Positions 9,665-18,834 of a stretch of DNA of 48,437 nucleotides are shown piece after piece. How positions within the stretch are numbered: the first letter of the stretch is position 1; each line of letters begins with the position of its first letter. Origin of the DNA: an uncultured Pirellulaceae bacterium (GTDB taxonomy: Bacteria > Planctomycetota > Planctomycetia > Pirellulales > Pirellulaceae). A model generated the notes under the pieces. That model was not told the origin of the DNA and ran no database searches. It saw only the letters and a list, made by a program, of their open reading frames with translations. The stretch covers positions 1 to 48,437 of the forward strand of contig CALDHM010000035.1 in the NCBI GenBank assembly GCA_937941455.1, given 5' to 3'. Both the position numbers and the translations under genes were made by a program.

Positions 9665-10965
9665 TGCAAGTTCTGCATTTCTCGACGTTTCCTTACGGTG
9701 GCGCGGCGGTTGCGGCGCGGCGGTTGCACGAGGAATTGCTCAAACACGGATGCGACAGCCGTTTCATCTACTCGCTCAACGATCGCGGTCCTTGCTTGAT
9801 TCCGGCCGCCGCGCAAATCGATCATGCGCCCAGCCAAACGCGCCGATGGCCGAATTTTCTCGCCGGCTGGTGGCAGCGAAGACGGAGCCGCCGGATTTGT
9901 CGTGACTACGATCGTCACTTGGCAGCCCGCGATTCGTCCCTAGAAACGTTTTCGATGGCCGAGCAATTGACCTCCGCCGAACTGGGAAGCTACGCCAACT
10001 CATCCGCGATCATTCATTTGCATTGGATCTCTTATCTCGCCGACTACCCGACGTTTTTTCGGGGTCTCGCTCCAGAGGTTCCGCTAGTGTGGACGCTGCA
10101 TGACATGAATCCGTTCACGGGGGGGTGCCATTTTCACGGCGGATGCCTCCAGTTTCGCAGCGGGTGCGGCCGATGCCCGCAACTGCTGAACCCAACGGCG
10201 GATGATGTTTCGGCGAGGTCTCATCGAATCAAGCGGCAGGCTATGGCAAGGTTTCGCCGGATGGCGGTTGTTGCACCCAGCCGCTGGATGCTGGATCTCG
10301 CTCGATCGAGTCCCGTTTGGCCTTCCTCGACACGGTTCTTGCAAATCGCCTACGGACTTGACCTTGAGATTTTTTTTCCGGTGGAGAAATCCCACGCCCG
10401 ACGCGAACTCGGATTGCCGAGCGACGCGATCCTGATCGGTTTCGGGGCTGACAATCTTGCGAATCCGCGAAAGGGTTTTGACCAGTTGCGTGCTGCCGTG
10501 GCCGCCTGCCGCAGCCGCGGGAGTCTCCAGGCTCTCGTGTTCGGCGGCGGCAAGCCTGCGGAGCTCGGCGGGTTGAAAGTCAGGGCCGTGCATCACTTGG
10601 GTTACCTTTCGAATGCGGCTCGTCAACGGCTGGCCTACGCAGCTTGCGATTTTTTTGTTGTCCCTTCTCGTGAGGACAACCAGCCGCAAACGGTCCTTGA
10701 GGCCCTCGCCTGCGGCACTCCCGTGATCGGTTGTGCGGTGGGGGGGATTCCAGAAATGCTTTCTGGGGGCGAAAACGGCCGGCTATTTTCCTTGGATGAT
10801 GTCGCGGGGCTGGCCCAAGCGATCGACACCCTTGCCGAGAGCCCGGAGTTGCGTCGGCAACTCGCGTTGCGTGGGCCGGAAGCTATCGCTGAGCATCATT
10901 GTGCGCGCCGCCAGGCCGCTCGATATCGCGAACTGTATGACGAACTACTGGCCGAGCGGCGGTGA
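9664..10965 (+). CDS. glycosyltransferase family 4 (GT-B)
   Basis: 433 residues from ATG 9664, which shares its A with the stop of the upstream gene. A longer frame back to 9529 would overlap that gene by 135 bp and is unlikely. The N-terminal domain opens MQVLHFSTFPYGGAAVAARR, a typical glycine-rich acceptor-side loop. The C-terminal domain has LIGFGADNLANPRKGFDQL and the nucleotide-sugar signature VPSREDNQPQTVLEALACG followed by TPVIGCAVGGIPEML, including the conserved E of the E-x7-E motif. The HDMNPFTGGCHFHGGC block (about 150) with clustered cysteines is a recurring feature of polysaccharide GT4 enzymes. Likely a cytoplasmic step in surface polysaccharide or lipid-linked glycan synthesis. 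Confidence 0.9.
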   Translation: MQVLHFSTFPYGGAAVAARRLHEELLKHGCDSRFIYSLNDRGPCLIPAAAQIDHAPSQTRRWPNFLAGWWQRRRSRRICRDYDRHLAARDSSLETFSMAEQLTSAELGSYANSSAIIHLHWISYLADYPTFFRGLAPEVPLVWTLHDMNPFTGGCHFHGGCLQFRSGCGRCPQLLNPTADDVSARSHRIKRQAMARFRRMAVVAPSRWMLDLARSSPVWPSSTRFLQIAYGLDLEIFFPVEKSHARRELGLPSDAILIGFGADNLANPRKGFDQLRAAVAACRSRGSLQALVFGGGKPAELGGLKVRAVHHLGYLSNAARQRLAYAACDFFVVPSREDNQPQTVLEALACGTPVIGCAVGGIPEMLSGGENGRLFSLDDVAGLAQAIDTLAESPELRRQLALRGPEAIAEHHCARRQAARYRELYDELLAERR

Positions 10966-10985
10966 CTGTACGGTGACCACCAAGG

Positions 10986-11013
10986 CATGTCCTACCGGTC
11001 ATGTCCTACCGGT
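10986..11013. repeat. perfect 14-bp tandem duplication
   Basis: CATGTCCTACCGGT occurs twice head to tail at 10986-10999 and 11000-11013. The second copy contains the stop codon and last codons of the LptF/LptG-type gene, so the first copy duplicates that gene's end just outside it. Confidence 0.9.
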
Positions 11014-12142
11014 CGAGCAGCTTCCAAGTCAAAACGCTTAGTGGCACGAAGAGGAACACCGGTAACCACGCTGCCAGGCTGGCCGACCGGATCAAGCTGA
11101 GCGAGCCCAGCGTTTGGAACAGCATGACTCCGATCTGGAAGGCACAGATGGCTCCGACGCAGTTGATCGCCGCGAGCAGCAGATTGCTCTCGGTAAAGCG
11201 AACGACGATCGGAAAGGTCACCAGGATTAGGGCCAGGTCCAGCAGGGGCCGCAAGATGCGGCTATGGACGGCGATGCGATTCCCCCGCGAAAACCATTGC
11301 GTCGGCCGTTGCAGCGATTCGATCATCTCGCTGAGAGAGGAATACTCGGTGAGTTGCACGCCATAAGTGAGTTCCTCGGGGGTCAAATGGGTGCGCACAA
11401 AAATTTGGTTGCCATTCAGCCAGGGATGGTCTTTCGAAAAAAAGATCACCGGCTGTTCCGCGGCTCCGAGACTATCCAGTTTCCATGGTTGCTGTGGCTC
11501 GGAGATCCCTTCGAGCAACAGTCCGGTGGGATGCTGATCGTTGGCCGGAACATAATTGCCGCGCGCCGCGACGATTCGGGAAATTCGATCGCTAAGATAA
11601 ATCGGGATCTGAACGATGATGTTTTTGTATTGATGTTCCTCATTGTCAGCCTTGCGGATTTTGATCAGCAGCCCATTCAGATGATCCTTTAGAAATACGG
11701 TGTGGCGGGCGCCGTCATCCAGCCAATTTTGTGGCGTGAGGCTTAATTCCTTGCGGTATTTCGGCATCCATAGTTCGCGGTTGACGGCTCCCAAGATCAC
11801 GAGACCGAGGCAACAAGCGACGAGAGGTTTGACCATGCGCGATTTCGGAATTCCCGCCGCCTCGATTGCTGATAATTCCCGACGTCGCTGCATCATGGAA
11901 AACGAAGAAATCGCCGCCACCAGCGCGAGTATCGGCCCCATCCGATCGAATAAATCGAGCAAACGTGGCCCGTAAAACTTCTGCATGAATCGTAACTGGC
12001 CTCCTTCGCGTTTACCGAGCGCGAGGATTTCATCGAAGTTGCTGAACAGGTGAATGACGATGTACAGCCCGACAAAACTGAAGAAGCAGATCAAAAAGAT
12101 CTTGAAGAAAAAACGAATGAGGTAACGATCGAAAATGGTCAT
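11006..12142 (-). CDS. LptF/LptG (YjgP/YjgQ) family permease
   Basis: 378 residues. It begins with MTIFDRYLIRFFFKIFLICF, the characteristic start of this family: a cytoplasmic amphipathic segment and first membrane helix (about 12-34). Two more helices follow around 55-115, then a periplasmic beta-jellyroll domain (about 125-275) and three C-terminal helices (290-375). LptF/LptG proteins form the membrane part of the LptB2FG exporter that moves lipopolysaccharide or related lipids toward the outer membrane. No LptB or partner permease is adjacent. LptF and LptG cannot be told apart here. It is convergent with the glycosyltransferase pair, which suits an envelope theme. Confidence 0.88.
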   Translation of the reverse strand: MTIFDRYLIRFFFKIFLICFFSFVGLYIVIHLFSNFDEILALGKREGGQLRFMQKFYGPRLLDLFDRMGPILALVAAISSFSMMQRRRELSAIEAAGIPKSRMVKPLVACCLGLVILGAVNRELWMPKYRKELSLTPQNWLDDGARHTVFLKDHLNGLLIKIRKADNEEHQYKNIIVQIPIYLSDRISRIVAARGNYVPANDQHPTGLLLEGISEPQQPWKLDSLGAAEQPVIFFSKDHPWLNGNQIFVRTHLTPEELTYGVQLTEYSSLSEMIESLQRPTQWFSRGNRIAVHSRILRPLLDLALILVTFPIVVRFTESNLLLAAINCVGAICAFQIGVMLFQTLGSLSLIRSASLAAWLPVFLFVPLSVLTWKLLDR

Positions 12143-12794
12143 CGTTGGTGTTTACCAGCGCTGGTCGTCAACGGTTCTTTTACTTGATGGAAGACGGATC
12201 GACCAAGATCATACCGAATCGGCCATGATCCTCCGACGCCAAAATCAAGGCCCTTTCTGGGGCTGTCCATTAAATTTCGGCAGTAGGTCGCTAAAATCGG
12301 GAACCCTCGGGGAGAAACTCGGGGGCAGTCGCCAGAGGGTGGGCGTTCGCAGGGGCCGCGCCGGAAACTGGGGATCGGGGAAACGCTGTTTGACGGCGCT
12401 CGCGACTCGACATCAACGCCGTTTTGCAGGGCTGGTTTGATGGTTTCGGGCTCCGAGAAACCCTCACGATCCAGAGGCCAGGCGTTGTCCCCAAACAACG
12501 AACCGGCTGACGTAAACGCCCGCTTTTTTCAACTGCCGTGGTCTACTGCCCTGCGGCCGATAAGTTTTGGTAAAAAGCCTAGGACAAACTGGTAAATCTG
12601 TGATAACTTGTCTTTTCCGATCTGGACCTAAATGATTTCCGGAGAGCGGACGGATTCGGGGATATCGTTTGGACTGGCTCGTGATTAGCCTCGAATGGTA
12701 GGCCCTTGACTGGGCAAATTGGGGAAGCACAGCCTCCCCACCAGTGCAGGGAAATCGATCCGACGGCTATCATCCTAACTTGACATGGCGAATT
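12143..12794. other. divergent intergenic region, no gene seen
   Basis: About 650 bp between the LptF/G gene (leftward) and ftsH (rightward). It must hold both promoters, but no clear sigma-70 box pair, riboswitch or ORF could be picked out. Confidence 0.4.
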
Positions 12795-14873
12795 ATGGAT
12801 TCCGATTTTAATAAACGCGACGGCGAAAAAGGTAGCACGTCGCTGATGTGGTTCATTCTCCTCGTTTTGGTCGCCGTGCTGGCGTCCAGCATTCTGATCT
12901 TCAGCCAGGCCAACCGCGAAATTCAATTTGTTGACTTCGAGCGGTTGTTGCGTTCCACCCAATACGACGTGGACGGCAAGCCGAAGGTGACGGGCACCAT
13001 CACGATCAACGAGGGTGGCCGGAATCCGCGAATCGTCGAATTGTCAGAACCTACCGATTTGGTGGTCGGCGAGCGGATCATCACGGGCAAGGTGAATCAG
13101 CGTTATGTGTCCGGCGACAATGCCGACGGAAAAACGACTGCGGTTTACTTCTACGTCAACAAACTCAATACGGATACCTCCGAAGCACGGCTGTTGGAAT
13201 TGCTGCAAGCCAGCAACGTGCGCTGGCGAGTGGCCGACGGACCGAAATTCTGGGACCGCTATGGGATGTTCTTGCTCATGGCCGGTTTGATTTTTCTCTT
13301 GTTTTTCGTGATGATGCGCCGGCTTGGAGGGTTAGGTGGCCCGTTGCAGTTCGGGCGCAGTCGTGGGCGCTTGTATGCCGAGGAAGAATTGTCGGTAACG
13401 TTCGGCAGTGTGGCGGGCATCGACGAGGCGGTCGAAGAGGTTCGCGAGATCGTGGACTTCCTCAAGTCTCCCGAGAAATATCAAAAGCTCGGCGGGCGCA
13501 TTCCCCGCGGCGTGTTGCTGGTCGGACCTCCTGGCACCGGCAAGACATTGTTGGCCAAGGCAATCGCTGGCGAGGCGGGAGTTCCCTTTTTCAGTCTGTC
13601 TGGTTCCGATTTCGTCGAAATGTTCGTCGGTGTCGGTGCGGCCCGCGTGCGCGATATGTTCCAGCAAGCCGAGGCCAAGGCGCCCTGCATCATTTTCATC
13701 GACGAATTGGATGCCCTCGGCAAGACGCGGGGGGGCAGTATCGTGGGAGGGCACGACGAACGAGAGCAGACACTCAACGCCTTGCTCGTCGAAATGGATG
13801 GCTTCGGTTCCAACAGCGGCGTGATCGTCATCGGGGCGACCAATCGCCCTGAGACCTTGGACCAGGCGTTGATGCGGCCGGGACGCTTTGACCGTCATGT
13901 GTTGGTCGACCGACCCGATGTGGCTGGGCGAGCGGAAATTCTCAAGGTCCACGTGAAGAACGTCAAACTCGCCGACAACGTAGAACTCGATAAAATCGCA
14001 GCGATCACCCCGGGTTTCGCAGGCGCCGACCTGGCCAACCTGGTGAACGAGGCGGCTTTGCTCGCCGCACGGAAAGAAAAAACGGCCGTCGGCATGGAGG
14101 AATTCAACGAAGGGGTCGAACGAGTGACGGCCGGTCTCGAGAAAAAGAACCGCGTCATGAACCCCGAGGAGAAACAGCGAGTTGCCTACCACGAGAGCGG
14201 GCACGCGTTGGTGGCCTACAGCCTCCCCAACACCGATCCCGTCCACAAGGTTTCGATCATTCCCCGCGGGCTGGCGGCTCTCGGCTACACGATGCAGCGG
14301 CCCGACAAGGATCGTTTCTTGATGACTCAGAGCGAACTCGAAAGCCAATTGCAGATCTTGCTCGCCGGCACGCTCACCGAGGAACTCGTGTACGGCGACA
14401 TCTCGACGGGCGCTTCCAATGATTTGGAACGGGCCACGGACATTGCACGGGCGATGGTGACACAGTACGGAATGAGTCGGCTCGGTCGCGTGAATTATCG
14501 CACGGCGCGGTCCAGTGCGTTTTTAGCCGGAAGCGTCGCCGAGGATACGGGGCTCCAGTACAGCGATAAAACGGCTTGTGAGATCGATACCGAAGTCAAG
14601 CGAATCATCGACGAATCCATCGAGCGTGTCCGCCACATTTTGGAGGCGCGGCGCGAGGCCCTGGAGGCGCTCACGGCCCGCCTTATCGAAATTGAATCGG
14701 TCGATGCCGATGAATTGAAACGAATCGTCGATGAGAATTCGCCCGGTCCGTTGGTAGTACCCGGCACCATGCCAGCCGGCGTCAAACGCTCGGCCACCGC
14801 GACGGCCAGACCACAAGAAGAATCGGCCGCCGAGTCTGATCGTGCGGCTCCCAAACCAGGGGTCGGTCCCTAA
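12795..14873 (+). CDS. ftsH: ATP-dependent zinc metalloprotease FtsH
   Basis: 692 residues from ATG 12795 ([13 protein letters not shown]); the frame is open back to ATG 12744, which would add 17 residues with no family support. Membrane-anchored AAA+ protease that degrades misfolded membrane proteins and short-lived regulators. The first helix is at about 17-38, an exported domain spans about 39-155, and the second helix is at about 157-174. The AAA domain has Walker A GPPGTGKT (244-251), Walker [14 protein letters not shown] (about 298-310) and the RPGRFDR second region. The zinc site is HESGH (466-470) with a later aspartate in SNDLERAT. The C-terminal 40 residues are low-complexity and polar. 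The next gene starts 18 bp after the stop. Confidence 0.96.
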   Translation: MDSDFNKRDGEKGSTSLMWFILLVLVAVLASSILIFSQANREIQFVDFERLLRSTQYDVDGKPKVTGTITINEGGRNPRIVELSEPTDLVVGERIITGKVNQRYVSGDNADGKTTAVYFYVNKLNTDTSEARLLELLQASNVRWRVADGPKFWDRYGMFLLMAGLIFLLFFVMMRRLGGLGGPLQFGRSRGRLYAEEELSVTFGSVAGIDEAVEEVREIVDFLKSPEKYQKLGGRIPRGVLLVGPPGTGKTLLAKAIAGEAGVPFFSLSGSDFVEMFVGVGAARVRDMFQQAEAKAPCIIFIDELDALGKTRGGSIVGGHDEREQTLNALLVEMDGFGSNSGVIVIGATNRPETLDQALMRPGRFDRHVLVDRPDVAGRAEILKVHVKNVKLADNVELDKIAAITPGFAGADLANLVNEAALLAARKEKTAVGMEEFNEGVERVTAGLEKKNRVMNPEEKQRVAYHESGHALVAYSLPNTDPVHKVSIIPRGLAALGYTMQRPDKDRFLMTQSELESQLQILLAGTLTEELVYGDISTGASNDLERATDIARAMVTQYGMSRLGRVNYRTARSSAFLAGSVAEDTGLQYSDKTACEIDTEVKRIIDESIERVRHILEARREALEALTARLIEIESVDADELKRIVDENSPGPLVVPGTMPAGVKRSATATARPQEESAAESDRAAPKPGVGP

Positions 14874-14891
14874 CCCTTCGTTGCTCGCGGA

Positions 14892-15398
14892 ATGGAAGTG
14901 CCGAAACTCGTCGACGAAATCGTCTCAGGGGGACAAACCGGCGTCGATCGCGCCGCGCTGGATGTGGCCATCTACTTGGAAATCCCCCACGGCGGCTGGT
15001 GCCCCAAGGATCGGATCGCCGAGGACGGCACGATTTCGCTGCACTACAATCTGCGCGAAACCGAATCGCGGGACTACGCCGTGCGAACGGAGCGCAACGT
15101 TATCGATTCAGATGGGACCCTCATCCTGTATGACGGCACGCTGTCGGGTGGAACGAAATTGACGATGAACCGGGCGAGAAAGTATCAGCGGCCTTACCTG
15201 TTGGTGGACTTGACCGAAACACCCGCGCCCCACAAGGTTCAGGCATGGATCGAGAAACATGGCCTGCGCCGTCTCAACGTGGCCGGCCCCCGAGAGACGA
15301 CAAGTCCCGGGATCACCGCGCTGGCGACCCATTTTTTGTTGCGAGTCTTTGGCGAGGCTCGAATTGATGTCGATGCAATCGATGAGGTGACTCCATGA
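14892..15398 (+). CDS. putative molybdenum carrier protein (cpSLOG family)
   Basis: 168 residues. The nucleotide-binding opening EIVSGGQTGVDRAALDVAIY (about 6-25) and the GTLSGGTKLTMNRARKYQRP block (about 95) are diagnostic of the PF12694-type 'putative molybdenum carrier', a circularly permuted member of the SLOG Rossmann superfamily. Known relatives bind molybdenum cofactor or nucleotide-like ligands; the exact role is not settled, and SLOG proteins can also sense nucleotide-derived signals. It follows ftsH by 18 bp and overlaps the next gene by 4 bp (ATGA), so it is translationally coupled to an oxidoreductase. A MogA/MoaB enzyme is encoded 30 kb away in the same window, so the cofactor is probably made here. 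Confidence 0.8.
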   Translation: MEVPKLVDEIVSGGQTGVDRAALDVAIYLEIPHGGWCPKDRIAEDGTISLHYNLRETESRDYAVRTERNVIDSDGTLILYDGTLSGGTKLTMNRARKYQRPYLLVDLTETPAPHKVQAWIEKHGLRRLNVAGPRETTSPGITALATHFLLRVFGEARIDVDAIDEVTP

Positions 15399-16444
15399 GT
15401 TTAGGGTTCGGCATCGTCGGCTGCGGGATGATCGCTCGGTTTCATGCCCGGGCGATTCGAGAAATCCCCGAGGCACGGCTCGTCGGGTGTAGTAGTCGTC
15501 ATGCTGAATCGGCAGAGAAATTCGCTGCGGAATTCGGCTGCACCCCTTTCCGCTCCACCGAGGATTTGGTAGCTGATCCCGAAATTCAAATCGTGAGCAT
15601 TTGCACGCCGAGTGGTGCCCATTTGGAGCCGGGACTTTTGGCGGCTTCGGCGGGCAAGCATGTGCTGGTCGAAAAACCGCTGGAGATCACCGTCGAGCGG
15701 TGCGATCGGTTGATCGATGCCTTTGCCGGCCGCGGTGTACGTTTGGCGACGATTTTTCCATCCCGATTTCACGGATGTTGGCGAGCCTTGAAGGAGGCCT
15801 TGACTGTCGGACGCTTCGGCCAGGTCGCCTTGGCCAGTGCCTATGTCAAATGGTATCGTTCGCAAGAGTACTACGACCGTGGGGCATGGCGGGGCACGTG
15901 GGACTTGGATGGGGGAGGGGCGTTGATGAATCAAGCGATCCACACGATTGACCTTTTGCAATGGTTGATGGGCCCCGTGCAGCGACTTGGCGCGATCACG
16001 GGGACGCTGGGCCACAAGCGGATCGAGGTCGAGGATGTCGCCGCTGCGGCGCTGCAATTCCGCAATGGGTCACTCGGCGTCATCGAGGCGACGACTTGTT
16101 CCTATCCAGGCATGCTGAAAAAGATCGAAATTCACGGCACGCTCGGCTCGGCCATCGTTGAGGAGGAACAAATCACCCATTGGCAGTTCGCAAACCCCCA
16201 GGAAACCGACCGGAGCATTATTGAGCAGTATGGACGACGCTCGTCGTCAGGCGGGGGGGCCAGCGATCCTGCGGCGATTGGTCACCATGGCCATCGGCGA
16301 CTGTTCGAAGAATTTATTGCGGCCATCCAAGAAAATCGGCCGTCCACTCTCGAAGGAATCGAGGGACGCAAGAGCGTCGAAATCATTCGCGCAATCTACG
16401 AGGCATCGTCCTCGGGGAATTGGGTGGAACTCGGAACGGTCTAA
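15395..16444 (+). CDS. Gfo/Idh/MocA family NAD(P)-dependent oxidoreductase
   Basis: 349 residues. The N-terminal Rossmann domain opens LGFGIVGCGMIARFHARAI with the GxGxxA-type loop (about 7-13), and the family signature EKPLEIT follows at about 93-99. The C-terminal alpha/beta domain begins near 125 and contains the GGGALMNQAIHTIDLLQWLM segment (about 172-191) with the catalytic-site histidine. Such enzymes oxidise or reduce sugars, inositols and related compounds; the substrate cannot be read from the sequence. No signal peptide. The start overlaps the previous gene by 4 bp, with GAGGTGA as the ribosome site. Planctomycete genomes carry many of these paralogues. Confidence 0.92.
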   Translation: MSLGFGIVGCGMIARFHARAIREIPEARLVGCSSRHAESAEKFAAEFGCTPFRSTEDLVADPEIQIVSICTPSGAHLEPGLLAASAGKHVLVEKPLEITVERCDRLIDAFAGRGVRLATIFPSRFHGCWRALKEALTVGRFGQVALASAYVKWYRSQEYYDRGAWRGTWDLDGGGALMNQAIHTIDLLQWLMGPVQRLGAITGTLGHKRIEVEDVAAAALQFRNGSLGVIEATTCSYPGMLKKIEIHGTLGSAIVEEEQITHWQFANPQETDRSIIEQYGRRSSSGGGASDPAAIGHHGHRRLFEEFIAAIQENRPSTLEGIEGRKSVEIIRAIYEASSSGNWVELGTV

Positions 16445-17009
16445 TCGGACAACGCCAGTTTCAATCGATTCTGCCATATTTTGTTGGTTGAAAGAAGTCG
16501 AACGTAGCTAGCGTCGCCAGACGATAGATTCCCGAAATTATCCGCGTTCTACCGAGTGTGGCTACGAAAAAGTGGCGTGGTCCATTTAAGAACCAATTGC
16601 GAACCCTCAGTCGACGTAACCCGAAGGGTAAGCGAGGGAACGTTTTGCTAGGGAACGCTTTGGTACCGGCTGTAATTCTGTTTGGCGACCTGACACTCTT
16701 TTCTATGGATTCTCCCGGCCTCAGGCGGTTTCCCCTCGGAAGAAATTCGGTCGAAAGAGCGTTGCCATCGCGAGCGGTCCTTAGACGCGTCCGACTACTC
16801 ATTCCTTGATTGAACCGCCGTCATCGACTTACAATGCCGCTACCAAGCGGGAACGCATTTTTTTCGTCGAATAAAGGTGGCGGTCGGCGAAGTTGGTAGC
16901 GTGCCTCCGTTTCGAACGAATGAATAGGCTAATTTTTCTGTTTCGGCGGACCTGTACAGCTTTGCCGCTGGTCGAACCTTCGTTGTTAGGAATCCCATTG
17001 ACATCGCCT
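16445..17009. other. intergenic region with a degenerate dispersed repeat
   Basis: No gene is seen apart from a possible longer N-terminus of the next CDS. At about 16611-16640 the text GTAACCCGAAGGGTAAGCGA matches the core of the repeats near 8690 and 44310. Confidence 0.5.
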
Positions 17010-17888
17010 GTGAGCAAATCATCAACGGTGACCTCCTGGGAGAGCCTATTCCCTTACCGGCCGCAGCTTGCCAATCTAGCGGATGGTCTGCGGATGGCGT
17101 ATGTCGACGTAGGGAGCGGTCCCGCGATTTTGTTCGTGCATGGAAATCCGACTTGGTCGTTTTACTATCACGCCTTGATATCTGGTTTGCGTCATCGGTT
17201 CCGTTGCATCGCTGTCGATCATCTAGGCTGTGGTCGCAGCGATAAACCGCAAGATTACCCGTATTCGCTCACACAACATATCGCGAATCTCACCCATTTT
17301 CTGGATCAGTTCGATTTGCACGAATTGACTTTGGTCGCCCATGATTGGGGAGGAGCGATCGGTCTGGGGGCTTTGCTCGAGCGACCGCAGCGTTTCGCGC
17401 GGATCGTGCTTCTAAACACCGCGGCATTTCCCCCACCCTATTTTCCGTGGCGGATTCGTGTCTGCCGGATGCCTCTGCTGGGAACATTAGCCTTGCGCGG
17501 ACTCAATCTGTTTTCTCGCGCGGCCATCACCATGGCAACGTCGCGGCCAGGCGGATTGCGCCCATGGGATGCCGATGGCCTGCTCGCCCCCTACGATTCG
17601 TGGGCGAATCGCGTCGCCGTCGAGCACTTCGTTCGCGATATCCCGACTAAACCAACGCAGGCGACTTGGAAGGCCCTGCAGCGCATCGAAGGCGAAATTC
17701 ACGGTTTGACCATGCCCAAACTGCTGATTTGGGGGATGCAGGACTGGTGCTTTCGCCCCGAGTGTCTCTCGCGATTCCGAGCGATCTGGCCCGAAGCCAC
17801 CGCGATCGAAATCGCTTCCGCCGGACATTACGTAGCACTCGACGCACCGCATGAAATTATCGCGGCCTTAAGCGGCTTCGTTCGTTAA
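17010..17888 (+). CDS. haloalkane dehalogenase-like / OleB-like alpha/beta hydrolase
   Basis: 292 residues from GTG 17010. ATG 16920 and TTG 16893 are alternative starts, but they add an extension of about 30-40 residues not expected for the family. Signature pieces are the oxyanion segment HGNPTWSFYY (about 44-53), the nucleophile elbow HDWGG (nucleophile Asp about 112, halide-stabilising Trp next to it), and a C-terminal GHYVALDAPHE containing the base histidine. DHLGCGRSDKPQDYPYSL reads like the HLD-III group, which contains OleB beta-lactone decarboxylases. No oleA, oleC or oleD is present in the window, so hydrocarbon synthesis is not implied. It is followed after 13 bp by the citG-like gene with a strong SD, so they form an operon. 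Confidence 0.82.
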   Translation: MSKSSTVTSWESLFPYRPQLANLADGLRMAYVDVGSGPAILFVHGNPTWSFYYHALISGLRHRFRCIAVDHLGCGRSDKPQDYPYSLTQHIANLTHFLDQFDLHELTLVAHDWGGAIGLGALLERPQRFARIVLLNTAAFPPPYFPWRIRVCRMPLLGTLALRGLNLFSRAAITMATSRPGGLRPWDADGLLAPYDSWANRVAVEHFVRDIPTKPTQATWKALQRIEGEIHGLTMPKLLIWGMQDWCFRPECLSRFRAIWPEATAIEIASAGHYVALDAPHEIIAALSGFVR

Positions 17889-17901
17889 GAGGAGGCTGCG
17901 G

Positions 17902-18834
17902 ATGTTATCTCGTATGTCGTTGGGCCGTTTAGCCGCGCTCGCTTGTCATCTCGAATGTGCGGCGCCGAAGGTCGGCAATGTTCATCGTGGTGCTGACTTC
18001 GAGGATGTAACGTTCTATGATTTTTTGATCAGTGGAGAAATTCTGGGTGAGGTTATCGATCAGCTAGCCTCCGTATCGATCGGCCGGGCGATTTACGAGG
18101 CTGTCGCACGGACGCGGGAGATGGTTGGTACAAATACGAATCTCGGCATCGTTCTCCTGGTGTTTCCGTTGGCCAAGGCGACCACGCGTTGCGGAACCGC
18201 TTGGCGGCTCGATCGACAAGCGGTCAGGGAAGTACTGACCGGTTTGACCTCCGAAGATGCGGAGTGGGTTTATCGAGCGATACGGCTGGCCAAGCCCGGT
18301 GGACTGGGCACGGTCGAACGCCACGATGTGTCGGCAGGCTCCCCTCCTGCCAGTCTGCTGGATGCCATGCGGATGGCAGCAAGTCACGATGATATCGCGG
18401 GCCAATACGTGACCGATTTCCAGCTGGTATTCGACATTGCCGAATCCCTTACGCGGCGCGTAGCCGCGGGGATGAACCTGATCGAGGCGATTGTCGTAGA
18501 GCATGTGTTTCGGTTGTCGCAGTTGGGCGATTCGTTGATCGCTCGAAAATGCGGCAAGGAGGCGGCGGACCACGCTCGCTTTCTGGCCGGCCGGGCATGC
18601 GAGTCGTTCACTTCGGGGGGCCGTGAAGACTTTGAAGGTGCGCTAAGCGAGCTCGATTTTTGGCTCCGCGCTGACGGTCATCGGCGCAATCCGGGAACAA
18701 CGGCAGACTTATTGGCGGCGAGTTTGTTCGTGGGGTTAGTCAAGGGCACGCTGCGTTGGGAAATTAGAGACAGAGAGTTGCGATGGAAAACCTCCAAAAC
18801 CTTTATTGTGTCGATGTCGAGAAAGAGCAACTGA
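17902..18834 (+). CDS. CitG/MdcB-like triphosphoribosyl-dephospho-CoA synthase family protein
   Basis: 310 residues. The start ATG lies six bases after a strong GGAGG (17891-17895). Family pieces: ECAAPKVGNVHRGADFED (about 17-34) corresponds to the E-x-PKPG-type block, and NTNLGIVLLVFPLAKA (about 76-91) is a hallmark of COG1767. CitG proteins make the prosthetic-group precursor of citrate or malonate lyases from dephospho-CoA and ATP. No citrate or malonate lyase genes are nearby, so that job is doubtful. Relatives of this protein in methylotrophs and planctomycetes occur near tetrahydromethanopterin-linked C1 genes; the PTPS-like gene that follows would fit a pterin role, which is inference. 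Its last 52 bp overlap the next gene in another frame. Confidence 0.8.
   Translation: MLSRMSLGRLAALACHLECAAPKVGNVHRGADFEDVTFYDFLISGEILGEVIDQLASVSIGRAIYEAVARTREMVGTNTNLGIVLLVFPLAKATTRCGTAWRLDRQAVREVLTGLTSEDAEWVYRAIRLAKPGGLGTVERHDVSAGSPPASLLDAMRMAASHDDIAGQYVTDFQLVFDIAESLTRRVAAGMNLIEAIVVEHVFRLSQLGDSLIARKCGKEAADHARFLAGRACESFTSGGREDFEGALSELDFWLRADGHRRNPGTTADLLAASLFVGLVKGTLRWEIRDRELRWKTSKTFIVSMSRKSN

Noticed and set aside
12143-12743. Possible riboswitch or leader before ftsH
   Set aside because: No conserved aptamer core or terminator/antiterminator pair could be recognised.
13332-14348. 338-aa frame antisense to ftsH
   Set aside because: Shadow frame opposite conserved AAA and protease motifs.
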